Assembly: GCF_018320785.1 (NCBI RefSeq)
Contig: NC_054865.1
Location: forward strand, 41,357,398 to 41,421,397
Length of the DNA stretch: 64,000 nt
Origin: Cheilinus undulatus
Lineage: Eukaryota; Chordata; Actinopteri; Labriformes; Labridae
Direction of reading: 5' to 3'
Translations under genes and position numbers: made by a program
In this document: piece after piece, positions 22,301 to 45,139 of the stretch
Numbering within the stretch: position 1 is the stretch's first letter
Layout of the letters: each line of letters opens with the position of its first letter
The notes under the pieces: generated by a model
What the model was told of the DNA's origin: nothing
Databases searched by the model: none
The model's input: only the letters and a program-made list of their open reading frames with translations

Positions 22301-25300
22301 ACCTTTCTATGAAAAATGAGAAAAAGAAAAGGTTAGTTCACTAATAAATCTGCACAACCTCATCCTAAGACTAAAACATAACCTGACACAGCAGAGAAAG
22401 CTTGCAGGACACGAGATAAACAATCAACAGAGGTACATGAATAGCATGATAGTACATTCAATTCAATTTATACCTAAGCCACACATGTAGGGAGTAAAGT
22501 TTATAATAGAGAACTCACTAGGACGTTATTGGCTGTATTTTTATTGTAAAAGGAGCCAGAATAGTTTGTGGCTCGTCAGAAGTGAGAAGTTGCACATCAA
22601 ACCTCTACATTTAGTCTATTCCTATTTAATCCTTCAACATCCAATCAGAATTATTTATTTATACTACTGCAGAAGTGTAATGTCTACCTTGCCTTAAACA
22701 GTTAGACCAGGGACTGCTGAGCCCTGTTGGCATTTTAATCAACAATTTATTTTCAAATAAGAATGAACAAATCAACTTAGTAGTTCCTAACAAGGGTTTA
22801 AAAGTAAACTTTGTATATACTTTACAGTAAATTAAGGTCCTGGTAACCTACAGTAGGATCTTTGCGCAGGGCCCAGTCTGCATATTTCCATATAAGGTCC
22901 AGGTTGGGGCTGGAGCAGAGAAAGTCCACAACATACTCGTAAAGGTCAGATCTTGTGAGGTCCTGCAGTTCACCATCTACTACCCGAATCCACATCTGTC
23001 CAAAAACAAAGAGCAAATAAAATCAATTACTTACATATTTTATTGTCTGATTCTATATGAGAACCAGTAACACGTATAATTTTAGAGCACATACCTGTAG
23101 TGCTGTTGAATCCTGGCCATTATAATGATAGAGCAGCCCAAGTGCAAAATATCTGTGAACAGAAACAAAAAGACTCTCCCTTCAAACACTTTAAATACTG
23201 ACGTAAAGGTTAGTTACTAACCCCAACTGGAAAGAAACATTTCCCAAACAAAACCCCACGTCAGCCTGCCTCATCTGGAATATAAAACAAATCTGATTCC
23301 CACAGTGTCATCTTTGGTGTTTATGTTTAATTATAACAGTTCATACATGAAAGGAAATGTGAAAAAAGGCTAAATTTCAACACTAATCAAACATAACAGA
23401 GTAGTTAAAAAGCCCATATTTAGGTTAATCAGATGACATTTTAAGAATCTAGAGCATAGCCACAGTTTCGAAAAGAAGGGAAGTTTAATGTTTCATTTTG
23501 TGTCAGACCAAAGAAGAAGTTAATTTTTTGAGTGGCCAGATTAGACCTGTTTATTTCAGTAAATGAACAACTTCATTTGAGTGTTTTTTTTGTGTGGGAT
23601 ACAGGAAATCAACAATTCTGTCTTTAATGTACAAATCTTCACAAAAAGGTCACAAACAGAAGTGGGTAAAATTATCGGTCAACAATGTGTATCTTTCTTC
23701 AAGAGCCAGTCATTTATAATGAACCAACTCATTTCATTGCCTATATTTGCAAGTTGTAAAATATAAATAAGACCCTCCAGTTCATTGTGTATCAAAGCGT
23801 GCTTGCACTAAATTTATAACAGCACTTGACTAGAGATATTGTTTGATATGCAAGTGTCTGTTAATGTTTGTTAAATTATGTTTGAAAAAGAGCAACTGCA
23901 AACCAAAAAAGGGAAAATATGTACTTGTGATATTTCTCCAGCCATGGTACACTGTCTGCTAGCAGGCAGGAGTTGTCTGAAGCGAGCAGGTCCAGAAGGC
24001 TCTCGTGATCCTGCTCAGCGTAGAGCTTTAACAGTGCAGTGTCCACGTCTTCTCTACAGCCATTAACCACCTCTGTGCTTCGTACCTGTACACAGACATA
24101 ATGTAATGAAAAGTATGTAAACAACACCTGACATATAAAGGACCTAGGAATCTACAAAGTAAATCAGGTTTTACTACATTTACCTCTCCCAAATAACTGA
24201 TAAGGAATTTCTTGCATCGCAACACTTTCTCCTGATCTCCCTGTGCAAGGTGGTTCAGATCTGCAAACTCGTGAAGAGGAGGGTGGCAGCGAGTAAATGA
24301 GGAGGAAGCTGGCAGCAACAGTGGGTAGAGAGATATCAGCTCCCGAACATCCAGCTGACCCTTCCTGCAGGTTTTGAAATACGAAGGTATAAAAGAGCTT
24401 GAAGTGAGGGAGGCAGTCAATAACTACAGACAGACACTAGAGACCCAATCACAGAACAAACAGCAAAACTTTTGTGGTAAAGATGTCTGTTAAAGTATGA
24501 AGTTGTAACATTTGGGGTTTAAACAAAGTGAAATTAGGGTAGGTGAAGTTAAGCACAGTTATAGAATAGCAACTAAAGTCAGGTTGAATAAGTTTTTCTG
24601 TTCAGGAAAATGGTTATATCATGTAAAAGGAGATTAATAAATGATAAATAAACAGGTTATAATAGCACAGAAAGAATGGAAATAAAATAATGTATCTAGT
24701 AAATAAAAAATGTACAAGATGTAAAACATTAAACCAAGCAGTGGCTTGATGCAACTTTTCAAACAACCCTAGCTCCATCACATGTGTACGGTCAAAAGCA
24801 ACGCTCATTGAAATGGAAATATTCATGCATGCAAGCTTTCTCCTTTCTTTAAGCCTGGACAATATTTACAATATGTGCAATACCAGCTGTTTAATCCCAG
24901 ATCTAAAATTTCTCAATTTAACAAAAGCTGGTGAAGATCTCAAAAATGGTTTCAGACTCATACCTGAAGTGCTCTTTTGCCTCGAGGAACTGAAGTTGGC
25001 CAAACTGTATAAAACCCGCCTGCTGAAGAATTCTTTTGTGCAAAACCTATAAAGGTGAAAACACATTACAACATAAGACAATCATACATAATAAACCTGC
25101 GAGCAGGGAAAGCTTTCATAGCCTGTTTGGTCCATGAATGTTACAGAACATCATTAAGTAAACATTACACACATTTTCTTACCTGAAATTTTTCTTTGGG
25201 AATATTTCTCTGTGCTCCCTCTGTGAGGATCAGCGCCTCCTCTACTCTGTGACTGGCCAGCAAGTCCTGGATCTGTCTCTCCAGAGGCAGGGGAACCAGG

Positions 25301-28300
25301 ACATACACTGCCTTAGTGGATGCCAGGAGGACCTTTCCTACAAGATAAATTGCTCTCTTATAAGATCTTCAATACTCTCGAATAACTGCAAAATGTAAAA
25401 AAAAGGCTTGTGTATAAAACAAAAAAGGCTCTGCAATTTTCGAGAGGTGAAGCTTAATGAGTAACCATTCATTTCAACTAATGCAGGCAAGCTGTAGCAT
25501 GTCGAATCCTACTGTGCTCAGCACTTAGTTCAATTTCTGAACTTCAGCTATTCACATAAGAGGAGCGACACAAGGGCTATTAGAAAGGAAAACTTCAGAA
25601 AGGGGGGAAACTTTAAACAAAAAAAACAATGGTATGATCACAGTCTAGGGACTTAACATGGTTTGAAAAATAATAGGCCTTTAATTCATCAAATATGTTA
25701 ATTACACCAACACATATTGGCTTCTTCAGGGTGCAGTGACACACTGAGAAAAAGAGTAATTATTGCTGACTCGTTCCTGTGTTTGCAGTAATTACTCTCT
25801 TCATCTCAGTGTGTCACTACACCCTGAAGAAGGTACAAGCCGGTACATGTTTGTGTATTTCTATGATCGTCGTAGTAACATGAATCCAAGGCCTTTTATA
25901 TATTAAAATCATCCTCAGTCCAAGGACTTTGATCATTCATACCAATGTTTTTGGTCTTAAGTTTTCCCTTCTCATTAAAAATAATGTGTTGAACTTTTAA
26001 CCTCCACATTGCATCAGCCTTGAGATTACCAACAAATTCTCTGGTAGAAAGATCTTGCCTGTGCTTCAGTCAACATAATCAGCTTTTAGGCACTTTATGA
26101 TAAAAGGTTTTCACCCTGGACTCATTAATATTTTTCTGTTTTCCAACACCATTTCCCACTAGGGAGGCACTTGACAGTAAAAGACTTGATTTAACACCAT
26201 TATCTCCAGTATCAATAAGATGGAACCATTTAACAATCATCAAGACAGTTTTTAGATGAACACTTGTCAGGGGCTAGACCTTAAGGGGCTCTCAAAAATA
26301 AATAACATGCAATTTCTTTCTTTCTTTTTTTTTTAAATAGGCTTCTCTATATTTTACTATCTAAAATTTAATATTTTATTTACTCAAGGCTCAAAATTAC
26401 CACTGTATGAGGTCGCGACCAATCAAACTGGATCATTTTACAACACCTACGCTTTGGTGTACATGTCAATCAGTATGTTTGTGTCAAAGATTAAAACTAA
26501 CAATATCTTTCTCAAATTCTATTTCATTTAGCTTTTTTTTGTTTTTGTTTTTTGTCTGTTTATTACACCACAGGCTTACCTAACTATAACTGATAGTAGA
26601 TGAAACAAAGTATAAGCTGCACTTCTGGTTAAAAAATAATGACAATGATAATAATGAGTAAAAGCAAACTGGAATTATAAATCTGGGAGTTTATGTCCTT
26701 TTTCTTTATCAATTAACCAAACCATGACCCCAAAACAAGGGTACAAACCAAACCGTGACCTCTGTGCACTATTACACCCCTAGTCATAATGGTAAACTGT
26801 GGACAAGAAAACATTGCAGCTGTGAAACCAACATAAAAACACTATTAACTACTCATTTGTTTGCCTTTTCTGTGAACATATGTGTGATGTAAGGAAAGAT
26901 ACCTTCAAAGTCCTGCAGAATATGCCCGTCTCTGAATGAAAGGGTCTGTTTTAGCTGCTGGTCCAACATGCTGTGGATGGTGATGAAACTCTCATCCAAA
27001 GCGACTACGTAAGGAAAACACACAGCAGCACCGATCACGCTCTCTGACCAGTTCACAGGAGCCCGCTGAGAAACACCTTCAGCATTGGCAAACATTCCTG
27101 GAGGCAGACATGGAGAAATGATGAAGAAGAGGGCTGACAGGCACTGGCACACGTCATACAGACTCCAAATATTCATACCTCTGGAGGCTGACCTGTTTTG
27201 ACCTTACATGAAAAAATATAAAAGGGGTATGCTAAGAAATCCAAAAAATTATAAACTAAAGAATGATAGAGAACCAGCAGGGTAAATAAGACATACAGTT
27301 ACAATAAAGTATGCACATTAAATGACATCAGTATCACATTACTTTGAGCAGTTTCCAGCCTCATAATTCCCAAACAATTCCTTAAAACATAATCAGTTAA
27401 CAAGAGATGGACTCAAATAAGTTGCAGAAAAATGTTGGAAACTGACTGAAAAACACAAGATTATGTAGGTCAGGTGGTGTTGACTGACAGAGCTGTACAA
27501 ACAAACTAATGATGCACCGGTCTTTCTTGTTGTTTATGGGTAATGATCTCTTCCTGGATCCCTTTACCTCATACAAGAAAACTAGTGACTCTCTTTGATA
27601 TGCAAACACACTAATATCTCCTGAGGCCTTTTCAGGAGACTCAAAGAGCTGCAGATTTTTTGTTGTGTCCTGACTTACCCAGACCACCAGGTGCTGCTAA
27701 AAGGAACTCCTCCCTGCCAATCCTCTTCACTATGGGTTTCCTCTCCTCGCTGCTGTAAGGGAAAAGATCTTGGGAGGCCCCAGTGTTGTAGTTCAGAATA
27801 ATGTACTGTGTCGCCAGTGCCAGGCACAAGAAGTAACCATCCAGACTGACGGCACAGGGCTGCTCAGGAGTGTTCACCTCTTTGACCAGCTGCACTCTAT
27901 CCTCATACACCATGTAAATTTGCACAGTCCGCCGTTTTGAAGAGAGCACACACATTTCCACACAGAAAGGATCACCGTTCACTGGATTCTCATTAATGCA
28001 GAACGCTGTCACACCTCTGATTTTAGCTCCCCCTCCTGCTGCCGAGGGCACCGTCTCCAGTGTCACCATGTCGACGAGGAACACCACAGCATCACAGAGC
28101 ACGATCAGACGCTCCAATGCAGATGCCGCACGCAACTCAGCAACTGGTTTCTTAAGGCCCAGATATTTGTGCAGCAGCTTCTGAGCTGAGTAACTCAGTT
28201 TCCCCTTAGGGGAAGTGACCTCGTCGAGCAGAAAGTGATGGATAAAGCAGTCATTGGTACCAAGGTACAAATGCTTTCCACAGCATTCAATGCACTCGAT

Positions 28301-28394
28301 GTTGATGCGAGCCTTGTCGCCCATGAGGAGATCTCGCTCCACAGCGGGGACAAGCTCAAAAGCCTTCACACTCATCTCGGCCAAGGCATCAGCA
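16319..28394 (-). CDS. tgfbrap1: TGF-beta receptor-associated protein 1 (CORVET subunit, Vps3-like)
   Basis: Subunit of the CORVET tether that binds Rab5 on early endosomes. Coding exons on the minus strand: 28375-27679 (exon starts at 28394), 27097-26903, 25337-25183, 25046-24964, 24364-24184, 24085-23925, 23152-23095, 22995-22852, 22306-22163, 19273-19114, 18909-18458, 16507-16319. All junctions keep phase and give 872 aa, close to the human 860. The start is MSVKAFELV; a nearer upstream ATG is out of frame. The N-terminal third (ERDLLMGDKARINIECIECC, GDPFCVEMC, KRIGREEFLLAAPGG) is the citron-homology domain. The middle carries LDVRELISLYP and RSDLYEYVVDFL of the Vps39-type helical repeats, and the C-terminus has a CHLC...HKHC zinc-binding cluster (Cys 826/829). 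No breaks were seen. The 2.9-kb intron 19274-22162 is full of retroelement debris. Confidence 0.95.
16573..17097. mobile_element. hAT-type MITE
   Basis: The left end CAATGGTTCTAAACTAG and the right end CCAGTTGAGAACCACTG are inverted repeats, and the flanks GTGTAGAT and TTCTAGAT could be a decayed 8-bp target duplication, as in hAT elements. The right half contains GGGTCCCGACCCACCAG, typical of a common fish and tetrapod hAT-derived repeat. It has no coding capacity and sits in the last intron of tgfbrap1. Confidence 0.65.
20040..20290 (+). mobile_element. LINE fragment (C-terminal block after RT)
   Basis: The plus strand reads LLVLLYSCEAWTLTDG at about 20155-20200, the conserved block that follows the reverse transcriptase in many fish LINEs, with related but frame-broken sequence on both sides. 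The same block is present, inverted, in the fragment at 1023-1545. It lies antisense in a tgfbrap1 intron. Confidence 0.6.
21290..21875 (+). mobile_element. L1/Tx1-like LINE 3' end with poly(A)
   Basis: An open frame at 21323-21652 encodes ARRLILLNWKS-like sequence (here CRLILLNWKSQHTP), a WMSDVMQHLKLEKLRY stretch and FEKTWKPFMEYI, the pattern at the C-terminus of L1-type ORF2. It is followed by about 200 bases of untranslated sequence, AATAAA at 21851 and an A-tract at 21865-21877. This is a 5'-truncated insertion, antisense in a tgfbrap1 intron. Confidence 0.7.
21900..21990 (-). mobile_element. tRNA-like SINE head
   Basis: On the minus strand the sequence reads GGTTTAGCTCAGTTGGTAGA (A box), then about 35 bases later GCAGGGTTGATTCTTG (decayed B box). 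It lacks a foldable acceptor stem and full tRNA arms, so it is a tRNA-derived SINE head rather than a tRNA gene. It directly abuts the A-tail of the L1-like insertion. Confidence 0.6.
25721..25832. repeat. Long near-perfect inverted repeat in a tgfbrap1 intron
   Basis: Arm 25721-25766 (starts CTTCTTCAGGGTGCAGTG) is inverted at 25786-25832 with about four differences and a loop of 19 bases. It would form a strong hairpin in DNA or in transcripts of either strand. No gene is associated with it. Confidence 0.7.
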
Positions 28395-28962
28395 CTAGAT
28401 GACAGAAAACAGACAGGGATCAACGTCAACTATTCAGACAAAAATAATCGATTTGTCAGACCACTGCAGAACATTTTCTTGTAATACATTATTCATTAAT
28501 AGAACGAAGCATGGGTGTGTCCTTCTTTCCCAGCCATCCCTGCATTTAAAATGCATTAGACAGTTTGGACATGTGTTTGTTTTAGACGGATTTACATTTC
28601 AATAATGATGCGAGAGTAAGCCTTTAAAAAGACAATTATTTGTGATATCTGGCCCATTGTAAGTGACACATCAACTTGAAACTCTGTGGAAGAGTGTTAC
28701 AAACATGTCTTAAAACTTCCTGATATAAGTGCTAAGAAATTGTACAAAATTTCAAATTCAAGACCTGTTAGCAGCCTTGTCTACAGTCAAACACTGTTTA
28801 TTAAGGGCTGTCAAGATACCATCATTTTAAATTTCAGTTTGATAAAAGTAAGAATCTAAATAAATTGATACCTGTTCCCATACCACAGTATCAAAAATAG
28901 AAGTCCTACAGACCCAATACTGGGTCATTTATGTTGTTTAGTTATCAGAATGAAATTTCAAG

Positions 28963-29033
28963 CAAACTCATACACACTGTCGAAATTGTACAAATACACT
29001 GGCAATGTTTCCCACACAGTGTGTATGAGTTTG
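28963..29033. repeat. Perfect 18-bp hairpin in tgfbrap1 intron 1
   Basis: CAAACTCATACACACTGT at 28963-28980 is perfectly inverted at 29016-29033 with a 35-base loop. The right arm overlaps the left end of the hAT-like element at 29003, so the hairpin may record insertion into or beside another element. Confidence 0.7.
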
Positions 29034-29683
29034 TTTTTGATTTTGGATGGAAACATTCTTCTCCCAAGCACCCACCTCATGAAATAGATGTTTTCCTGAG
29101 CTTCAGCGCTTTTCTATCCTTTCAATTATTACCATATAACCAACAAGGTATCATTATAAAACATTTGATATCAAATACTTGCCTATCATAGTTTTAAATT
29201 GGTATAAAATCTCAAAGATGAGACCTCTGCTACAGAGAATAGTGTTACAAACACATACTTTACTTGGTTAAACCACCATGGTATGTCTGACAACCTTTTC
29301 CTTTACTTTTTTTTGTAAATAATCACCATCTGTGTATACCAGAGATAGCCACTAGTACATCCCTCCTGTTAACGCACTGATGGAGGAGTGATGAGTCACT
29401 TAAAAAAAATATATGCTGTTGTTTTAACTTTTTTGCAGCTCTTTGCTGCAATATCTTGTATTCCTGCACACTAGGATGATGGTTGTGATGCTCCTGAGCC
29501 TTCACACATGCAGCTCACCCGCTCTATTTCTATCAGAATATAGTGTGAAACATTTCCAAAGTGAGAAATGTTATCAGAGTGTCTCTATGTACTGTTGATG
29601 AGTACTGTTAAAAGAAAAGAATGAGGCAAGGTGGGATGCCAATCCCAATCCAAATACAATGTCTGTCTGTGGGAAACACTGGT
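29003..29683. mobile_element. hAT-like non-autonomous element
   Basis: The left end CAATGTTTCCCACACAG and the right end TGTGGGAAACACTGG are inverted repeats of the hAT CAGTGTTTCCCA type. No transposase is encoded. In tgfbrap1 intron 1. Confidence 0.55.
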
Positions 29684-29688
29684 AGAGA

Positions 29689-30175
29689 TGCATGGTATTG
29701 GATTTTTGTCAATACCCAAATGCCAAAGTTTATGGCAAATTAATTTCAGCCAATACCATGCCGATACAGATATTTAAATGTGGTTCAGATTTAAAATTTC
29801 AGTCCTTAAAAAACACAATTTACAGTTTGAAAGTAAACAAATTAACAAACTCCTTAAAACACACCATTTAAAGCTTGAGGATGAACAAAATAACAAACTT
29901 AAGTCATTAAGACATACTTAAAAGTGTAAGGAATTATGCTAAACATGGAAAAAGACTTCAGCTGGCTTAGGTCTGTTGGTCCAGGCTAAAACTTGGTTAA
30001 CTTATTTGTTTGTACAGACAATATTTACAGTGAAAATAGGCAGGGTTTAACAGCCAAATTATTGGTTGTAAATACTAGCAGAAATGTTCAAATTTGTCAA
30101 TAAGATAGTTCATTTTTGGAGCTAATATCTGCTGTTACCGATATCATGTTGATAATATTGTGCATCCTGATGGAG
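29689..30175. mobile_element. hAT-like MITE of the GATGCA-TATTGG type
   Basis: The left end AGATGCATGGTATTGGAT and the right end GATAATATTGTGCATCC form inverted ends around AT-rich sequence with a CCAATACCATGCCGATAC motif, a pattern common in fish MITEs. It abuts the preceding hAT-like element. A short related piece may lie near 34045-34110. Confidence 0.5.
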
Positions 30176-31156
30176 AATATTTATTTGAGACTTTAAGTGA
30201 ACCTGCCACTCAGTCAGTTTTACGACTATGATGATACATATAATTCATCATCTTTAAGTTTAACTTCCCCTCTGGCAGACAGACAGCCTGTTTAACATTA
30301 TAGATGACAGTACATGTTTACATATCCAGTATGGGATTGAGTTCAGGGATTAAGTGCCAAAATATAAAAACACTGCATGCTTACGAGACGATATTTTGCT
30401 TGACAGAAAAATGCCTTTTGCTTCTTGACCAATGTAGAGTCTTTCAGGTCCAAGCATTGCCTGTGCTGAACATTATGGGTAACTAGAGACATCTAAATAA
30501 GATATTTGACATGGCCTATCCTGGTTGGTTATATTCGCAGTGACTGTCCTCAAACCACTGGTTAGATGCTGTTATTTATAAAGGGTCTTTCAGATATCTT
30601 CTGCGGCTGATCTGATACTTAAACATTCTTTCAAAACATGCATAAAGTTTAGAGCTAGCTTCTGCTCGACCATTTGTCTACCTTTTGTTAGACATAACCT
30701 CACACTTTCTCTTCTGTAAGTTTGCTCTAGGTAACAGCCCACTAATGACGTTAGCGCTAACTAGCTTACCAAATCTTAAGTGGTTATAAATGAGAGTATA
30801 ACAATGCCAAACTTAACACATGCTGTCTGAATGTGTAATATTTTGTAACCGAGTAATGTAAAGTGGTTCTGAGGTGAAATCGCGGTCTGTTTTAAATGGG
30901 TTAATTAGCCTTTAGCTAGCTTAGCTAACGTTAGCCTAAATAGACTGTTCTTAAGTGTTGCCACTGGTAGCATGCTAACCAACGCTAAGCTAGTTGAGGC
31001 TACAGAGGGGCATATGTGCTGAAACACTTTTACAGTTTTAATATTAAAACCATGGTATGTCCACCGTAGACATCTACCGGCTTCTCCTTTCTTGGATGCT
31101 GCTCACCAACTCCCTACCTCAGTTTCTAATGAAGCTACTGGCGTTAGCAGGCATAC

Positions 31157-31400
31157 CTTCAGCTGCAGACAGCGCTCAGGACGGCAGGCCAGCAACCAGC
31201 ACAACAGGGCGAGCCCCACTACTCCTCCAACAGACGCCACCAGACTAATTTACAGTAAAACACCAGTAACGCCATGGTGCTCAGGCTGGCACCGCACCGA
31301 CTTGCGGAAAATACGGCTTGAATAGTGGCGTTAGGTCTTCCTTGTCCACTATAAAACACCGCCCATTCGCACTGAACTACTCCTGCCTGCTGCAGGTGAT
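31157..31400 (-). promoter_or_regulatory. tgfbrap1: Likely non-coding first exon and promoter region of tgfbrap1
   Basis: The first coding exon opens at a splice acceptor (CATCTAG, 28395) with only 19 untranslated bases before the ATG, so an upstream 5' UTR exon is needed. A good minus-strand donor (CTGAAG|GTATGC) lies at 31157, at the edge of a locally GC-richer block reaching about 31400. The exact start is not visible. Cul4a starts about 2.4 kb away on the other strand. Confidence 0.45.
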
Positions 31401-31823
31401 ACAAGGTGCGTTCAAGAGCGCCGAGCTAGGGTGGAAACTGTTGCCGACGATGTGTCAACACATTTCAGACTGATTTTAGTCACTGCAACAGATTTGTGTC
31501 GTTGAAGCTATTGCTGTTCTCAGTTTTCAGGTACCACAGTTCTTCAGGACACTTAGCTGAAACGTCAACATGACAACGCCTGATATTCAGCATGAATGGG
31601 GCTGCACTCCTCTTATATGACAGTATGCTGACTCATTGGATTAGATTATGCTACTCTAATAAACTGAGCCATTTTATGTTGTTGAATTACTATCCCTGTT
31701 TGTGTTTTGCGGTTATGATAAGCCGTAACTGAAAAGGTGTTTTGGATTATCCGATACTGTTATATTTGTTGCAAAATAAAATATTAATGATATGACCTAG
31801 GTTTTGTATGTTTTGGTTATTGC

Positions 31824-32590
31824 TCGGGCCCAGCCAAATTGAGGGCCAATGGGGGTCAGCAAAATCATAATCATTGTAAGTTGTAAGATGTGCTAATTTA
31901 AATTTTTTTTACCTGAATGATAACCACTCTTTTTAAAGCTACAAAATGAATTTTATTGATTTATGATGCGCTAGAACATAGGTGTTTTTTAAATTATTAT
32001 TTTTTCCCTTAACAGCATTACCTTTTTATTGGTAATGTTAATAATGTGAAAGGCTACACTAAACTAAATGAATGGACTAATGTCAGACTTCTGAGCAAAG
32101 CCATGATGTCCACAAATGTCAGGACGCCAGAAAACAAAGAAAAAAGAAAAGTGCCAAAAAGGTACAAAAGTTGCAAAAATGGCTGGAAAGTGGCAAAAAA
32201 TGGGCAAAAAGCCACAAAATTGATTTAAAAAAGTGTAAGAAAAAAAGTGCCAAAATTGGACCACTGTCATACAATATTTTGCAGCTTTCACCCACGTTTG
32301 ACATTTTAGTTTACCCCTTTAGCCAATTTTTGCCTCCTCTAGCCAATTTTGGCAACATTTTCTGCCATTTTTAACAAATTTGTGCCACTTTTCACCACTT
32401 TTTTACTTTAACCACTTTTTCCAGCTTTTCACCCACTTTTGCCACTTCTGTTTTTACACCTTGTACTCATTTTTGTGGCTTTTAAAAATCACTCACACCC
32501 CATTTTGCAGGTTCTGACCCATTTTCCCACTTGTTGCCACTTTAAAACATAGCTCTAAAACCATCTTTGCCACTTTTTCTGCATTGGTTA
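31824..32590. repeat. GGCAAAAA-core repeat element, copy 2, with internal strand switch
   Basis: The left end GGGCCCAGCCAAATTGAGGG and the following 250 bases (TTACCTTTTTATTGGTAATG, CTAATGTCAGACTTCTGAGC, AGCCATGATGTCCACA) match the copy at 45311. From 32145 to about 32245 the core runs as GGCAAAAA units on the plus strand; from about 32320 onward it runs as TTTTTGCC units, that is, on the opposite strand. It separates the divergent 5' ends of tgfbrap1 and cul4a. Confidence 0.7.
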
Positions 32591-32599
32591 ATGCAACTG

Positions 32600-33750
32600 T
32601 AACTATCAAAATATTAACAACATCCACCTAGATCAATTGCTTCTTTATACCTAGGTAAAATACTGAATCTATAATGTTTATTTGAAAGAGAATATTTAAA
32701 ACTTGTGCTGAACATCTTTGACTCATGTAGTGTTGGTAGCGTAAATACTCAAGCAAGCCATCCATAATCTTTTTTTTAAGTGACTGACCAAAATAAAATA
32801 TAAAGAAAGGAGTAAGAGACTTTTGTAAATCCATATGAATTCAATAAAGGATATATGATAAAATAAAAGGTGGTTAATAAAATGAGATAGTGTTAATATA
32901 TACTGTGTAGCTATGCTTTGTATCTATGTGAGCGATTTCAACCTTAAAACAGCTGACATATTAACACATCAAACAACGTGTTTTGGTCTTTTTTCAATAA
33001 ACAAACTCGAATCAGGGTTCTAAGTAGTGCAAAAAGGTATATTGGGTGTATACTCAAAGGAATCACACAAATCCATGATAATAAATCAGTTACATAAATT
33101 TTAAAAACAGTAGAACAACGTGTAAAATGTATATCCCCCTGCATGTATTCGACGTCTAGAGAACTGCACCAGTGATACTGAAAGGAAAAGTTCAAACTGT
33201 CAGTGAACGCCTCTCGGCCGCTTTTCACCCAGGATGCACCTGTCCAACTGAACTGTCTGAGAAAAGCCATTTTGTTGTGCTAGCTAGCTATGTGGGTAAA
33301 GAAAGCCACTAATAATATGGGTCTGTTATATCAACGCTAACTATGTCGCTTTTATGTGTTTGCTTACTGCTGCAAAATACAAAAACTAAATAGTTGTTAA
33401 AACATCCAAGTAGTGTAGACCGGCATGGATTAGCATGAGAAGCTAAAGCTAACTAAAGTGTTGTGGAGAAAAAAAATGGTAGCTAAAGTGTGCTGCAGTT
33501 TGTGTTAGCTTGCTATCTGTTTACTCAGCTGGCGGTTGTTATGTTTTTGGAGTAATCAAACTAAGGTTAGTTATGAGTTTGTAGATGTGTTTTAATTACT
33601 TTGCGACTGTGCATGCGGTCAGCCAAAGACAACTGGTTCAACAAAGAGGCGGTGTAGCTGACAGTAAATAAACAAGGCGACTGAACAATCCTACACTAAC
33701 TTAGCAAAACACTTGAACCATACAGCGTTAAGCCAAAGCGCTAATCTGAT
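32600..33750. other. Upstream region of cul4a
   Basis: Non-coding. The last part (33,240-33,750) is less AT-rich and carries several GCTAGC and GCTAACT runs. I see no TATA box; the transcription start of cul4a should lie in the last few hundred bases. A 108-codon minus-strand ORF (33270-32944) has no family resemblance I recognise. Confidence 0.35.
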
Positions 33751-33751
33751 A

Positions 33752-44333
<10,582 letters not shown>

Positions 44334-45133
44334 AGGGGAACCACTGTTACGGCCAAGCTTTCCTCACAGCAAGCGTACAGCGAATCCCCCTCTCCCCCCC
44401 CTAAAAAAAACAGCATCACATCCCTTTAGCCTCCTGACTCTCCTCTGGTGCTCATCTTTTCCTCCATCCACGATGCTGGATGCAGCGTCCGGATCACTCA
44501 GAGCTCCAGTGAGACAAGAGAGACAAACTTGGCTAGACAGGTCCCACTCTGCATTATCTTTAGTGGGAGGGGGCTGGAGTGGAGGAGTGACCTGGGTTTT
44601 TGATGGTTGGTTTATGTGACTTACAAATCTGCTCATGCAAAACTCAACTGAAAATAACTTAGCACTTTCCTCTAATCAGTTTATTTTTTTCCTTTCTCTC
44701 TGGGATCGGGATTTTTTTCTCCATCAAGTTCTAAAATCACTTATTTTCTACTATAGTTGGTTTGTCTTGAGTTTAAAGTTTTATTTGTTTTATTTTATTT
44801 CTTGAACAGGGCGTATCCTTGTGAATGGCTTCATTGCTAAGTGTTCAGCTGATTGGTTGTTTGCTTAATTTGGCAGAGTAACAGCTGGTGAGGACATAAA
44901 AAGACTTGAGAAAAGACTTGAGAGGGATGAAGTGGGGTTTTGGTCGGATTTGTGTGGGTCGGGGGGAGGGATCATTGCTTGTAACAGAGGATGATTGACA
45001 CGCAGGTAAGCCACTTGGGTATTTCTTTGGGTACCTTATATGTTTTGACCAAAATGTCCAAATGTCCAATGTCATGTGCTGACTTTTTTGTAGGTCAGAT
45101 TGTATCAATGTAAGAGTGAGAAAAGTGAACCTG

Positions 45134-45139
45134 AATAAA
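45134..45139 (+). terminator. Candidate poly(A) signal of cul4a
   Basis: AATAAA 800 bases after the cul4a stop codon. The intervening sequence is unbroken non-repeat sequence, consistent with a 3' UTR, and the next repeat begins at about 45311. Confidence 0.5.

Noticed and set aside
22848-22852. Alternative donor (GTTACC) for tgfbrap1 exon 8 at 22848
   Set aside because: It puts the next exon out of frame; the donor GTAGGT, ending the exon at 22852, gives the expected K-G-V-H-V-F-T-K junction.
32944-33270. 108-codon minus-strand ORF upstream of cul4a
   Set aside because: No recognisable family, AT-rich codons, no splice partners; it partly overlaps the probable cul4a promoter region.
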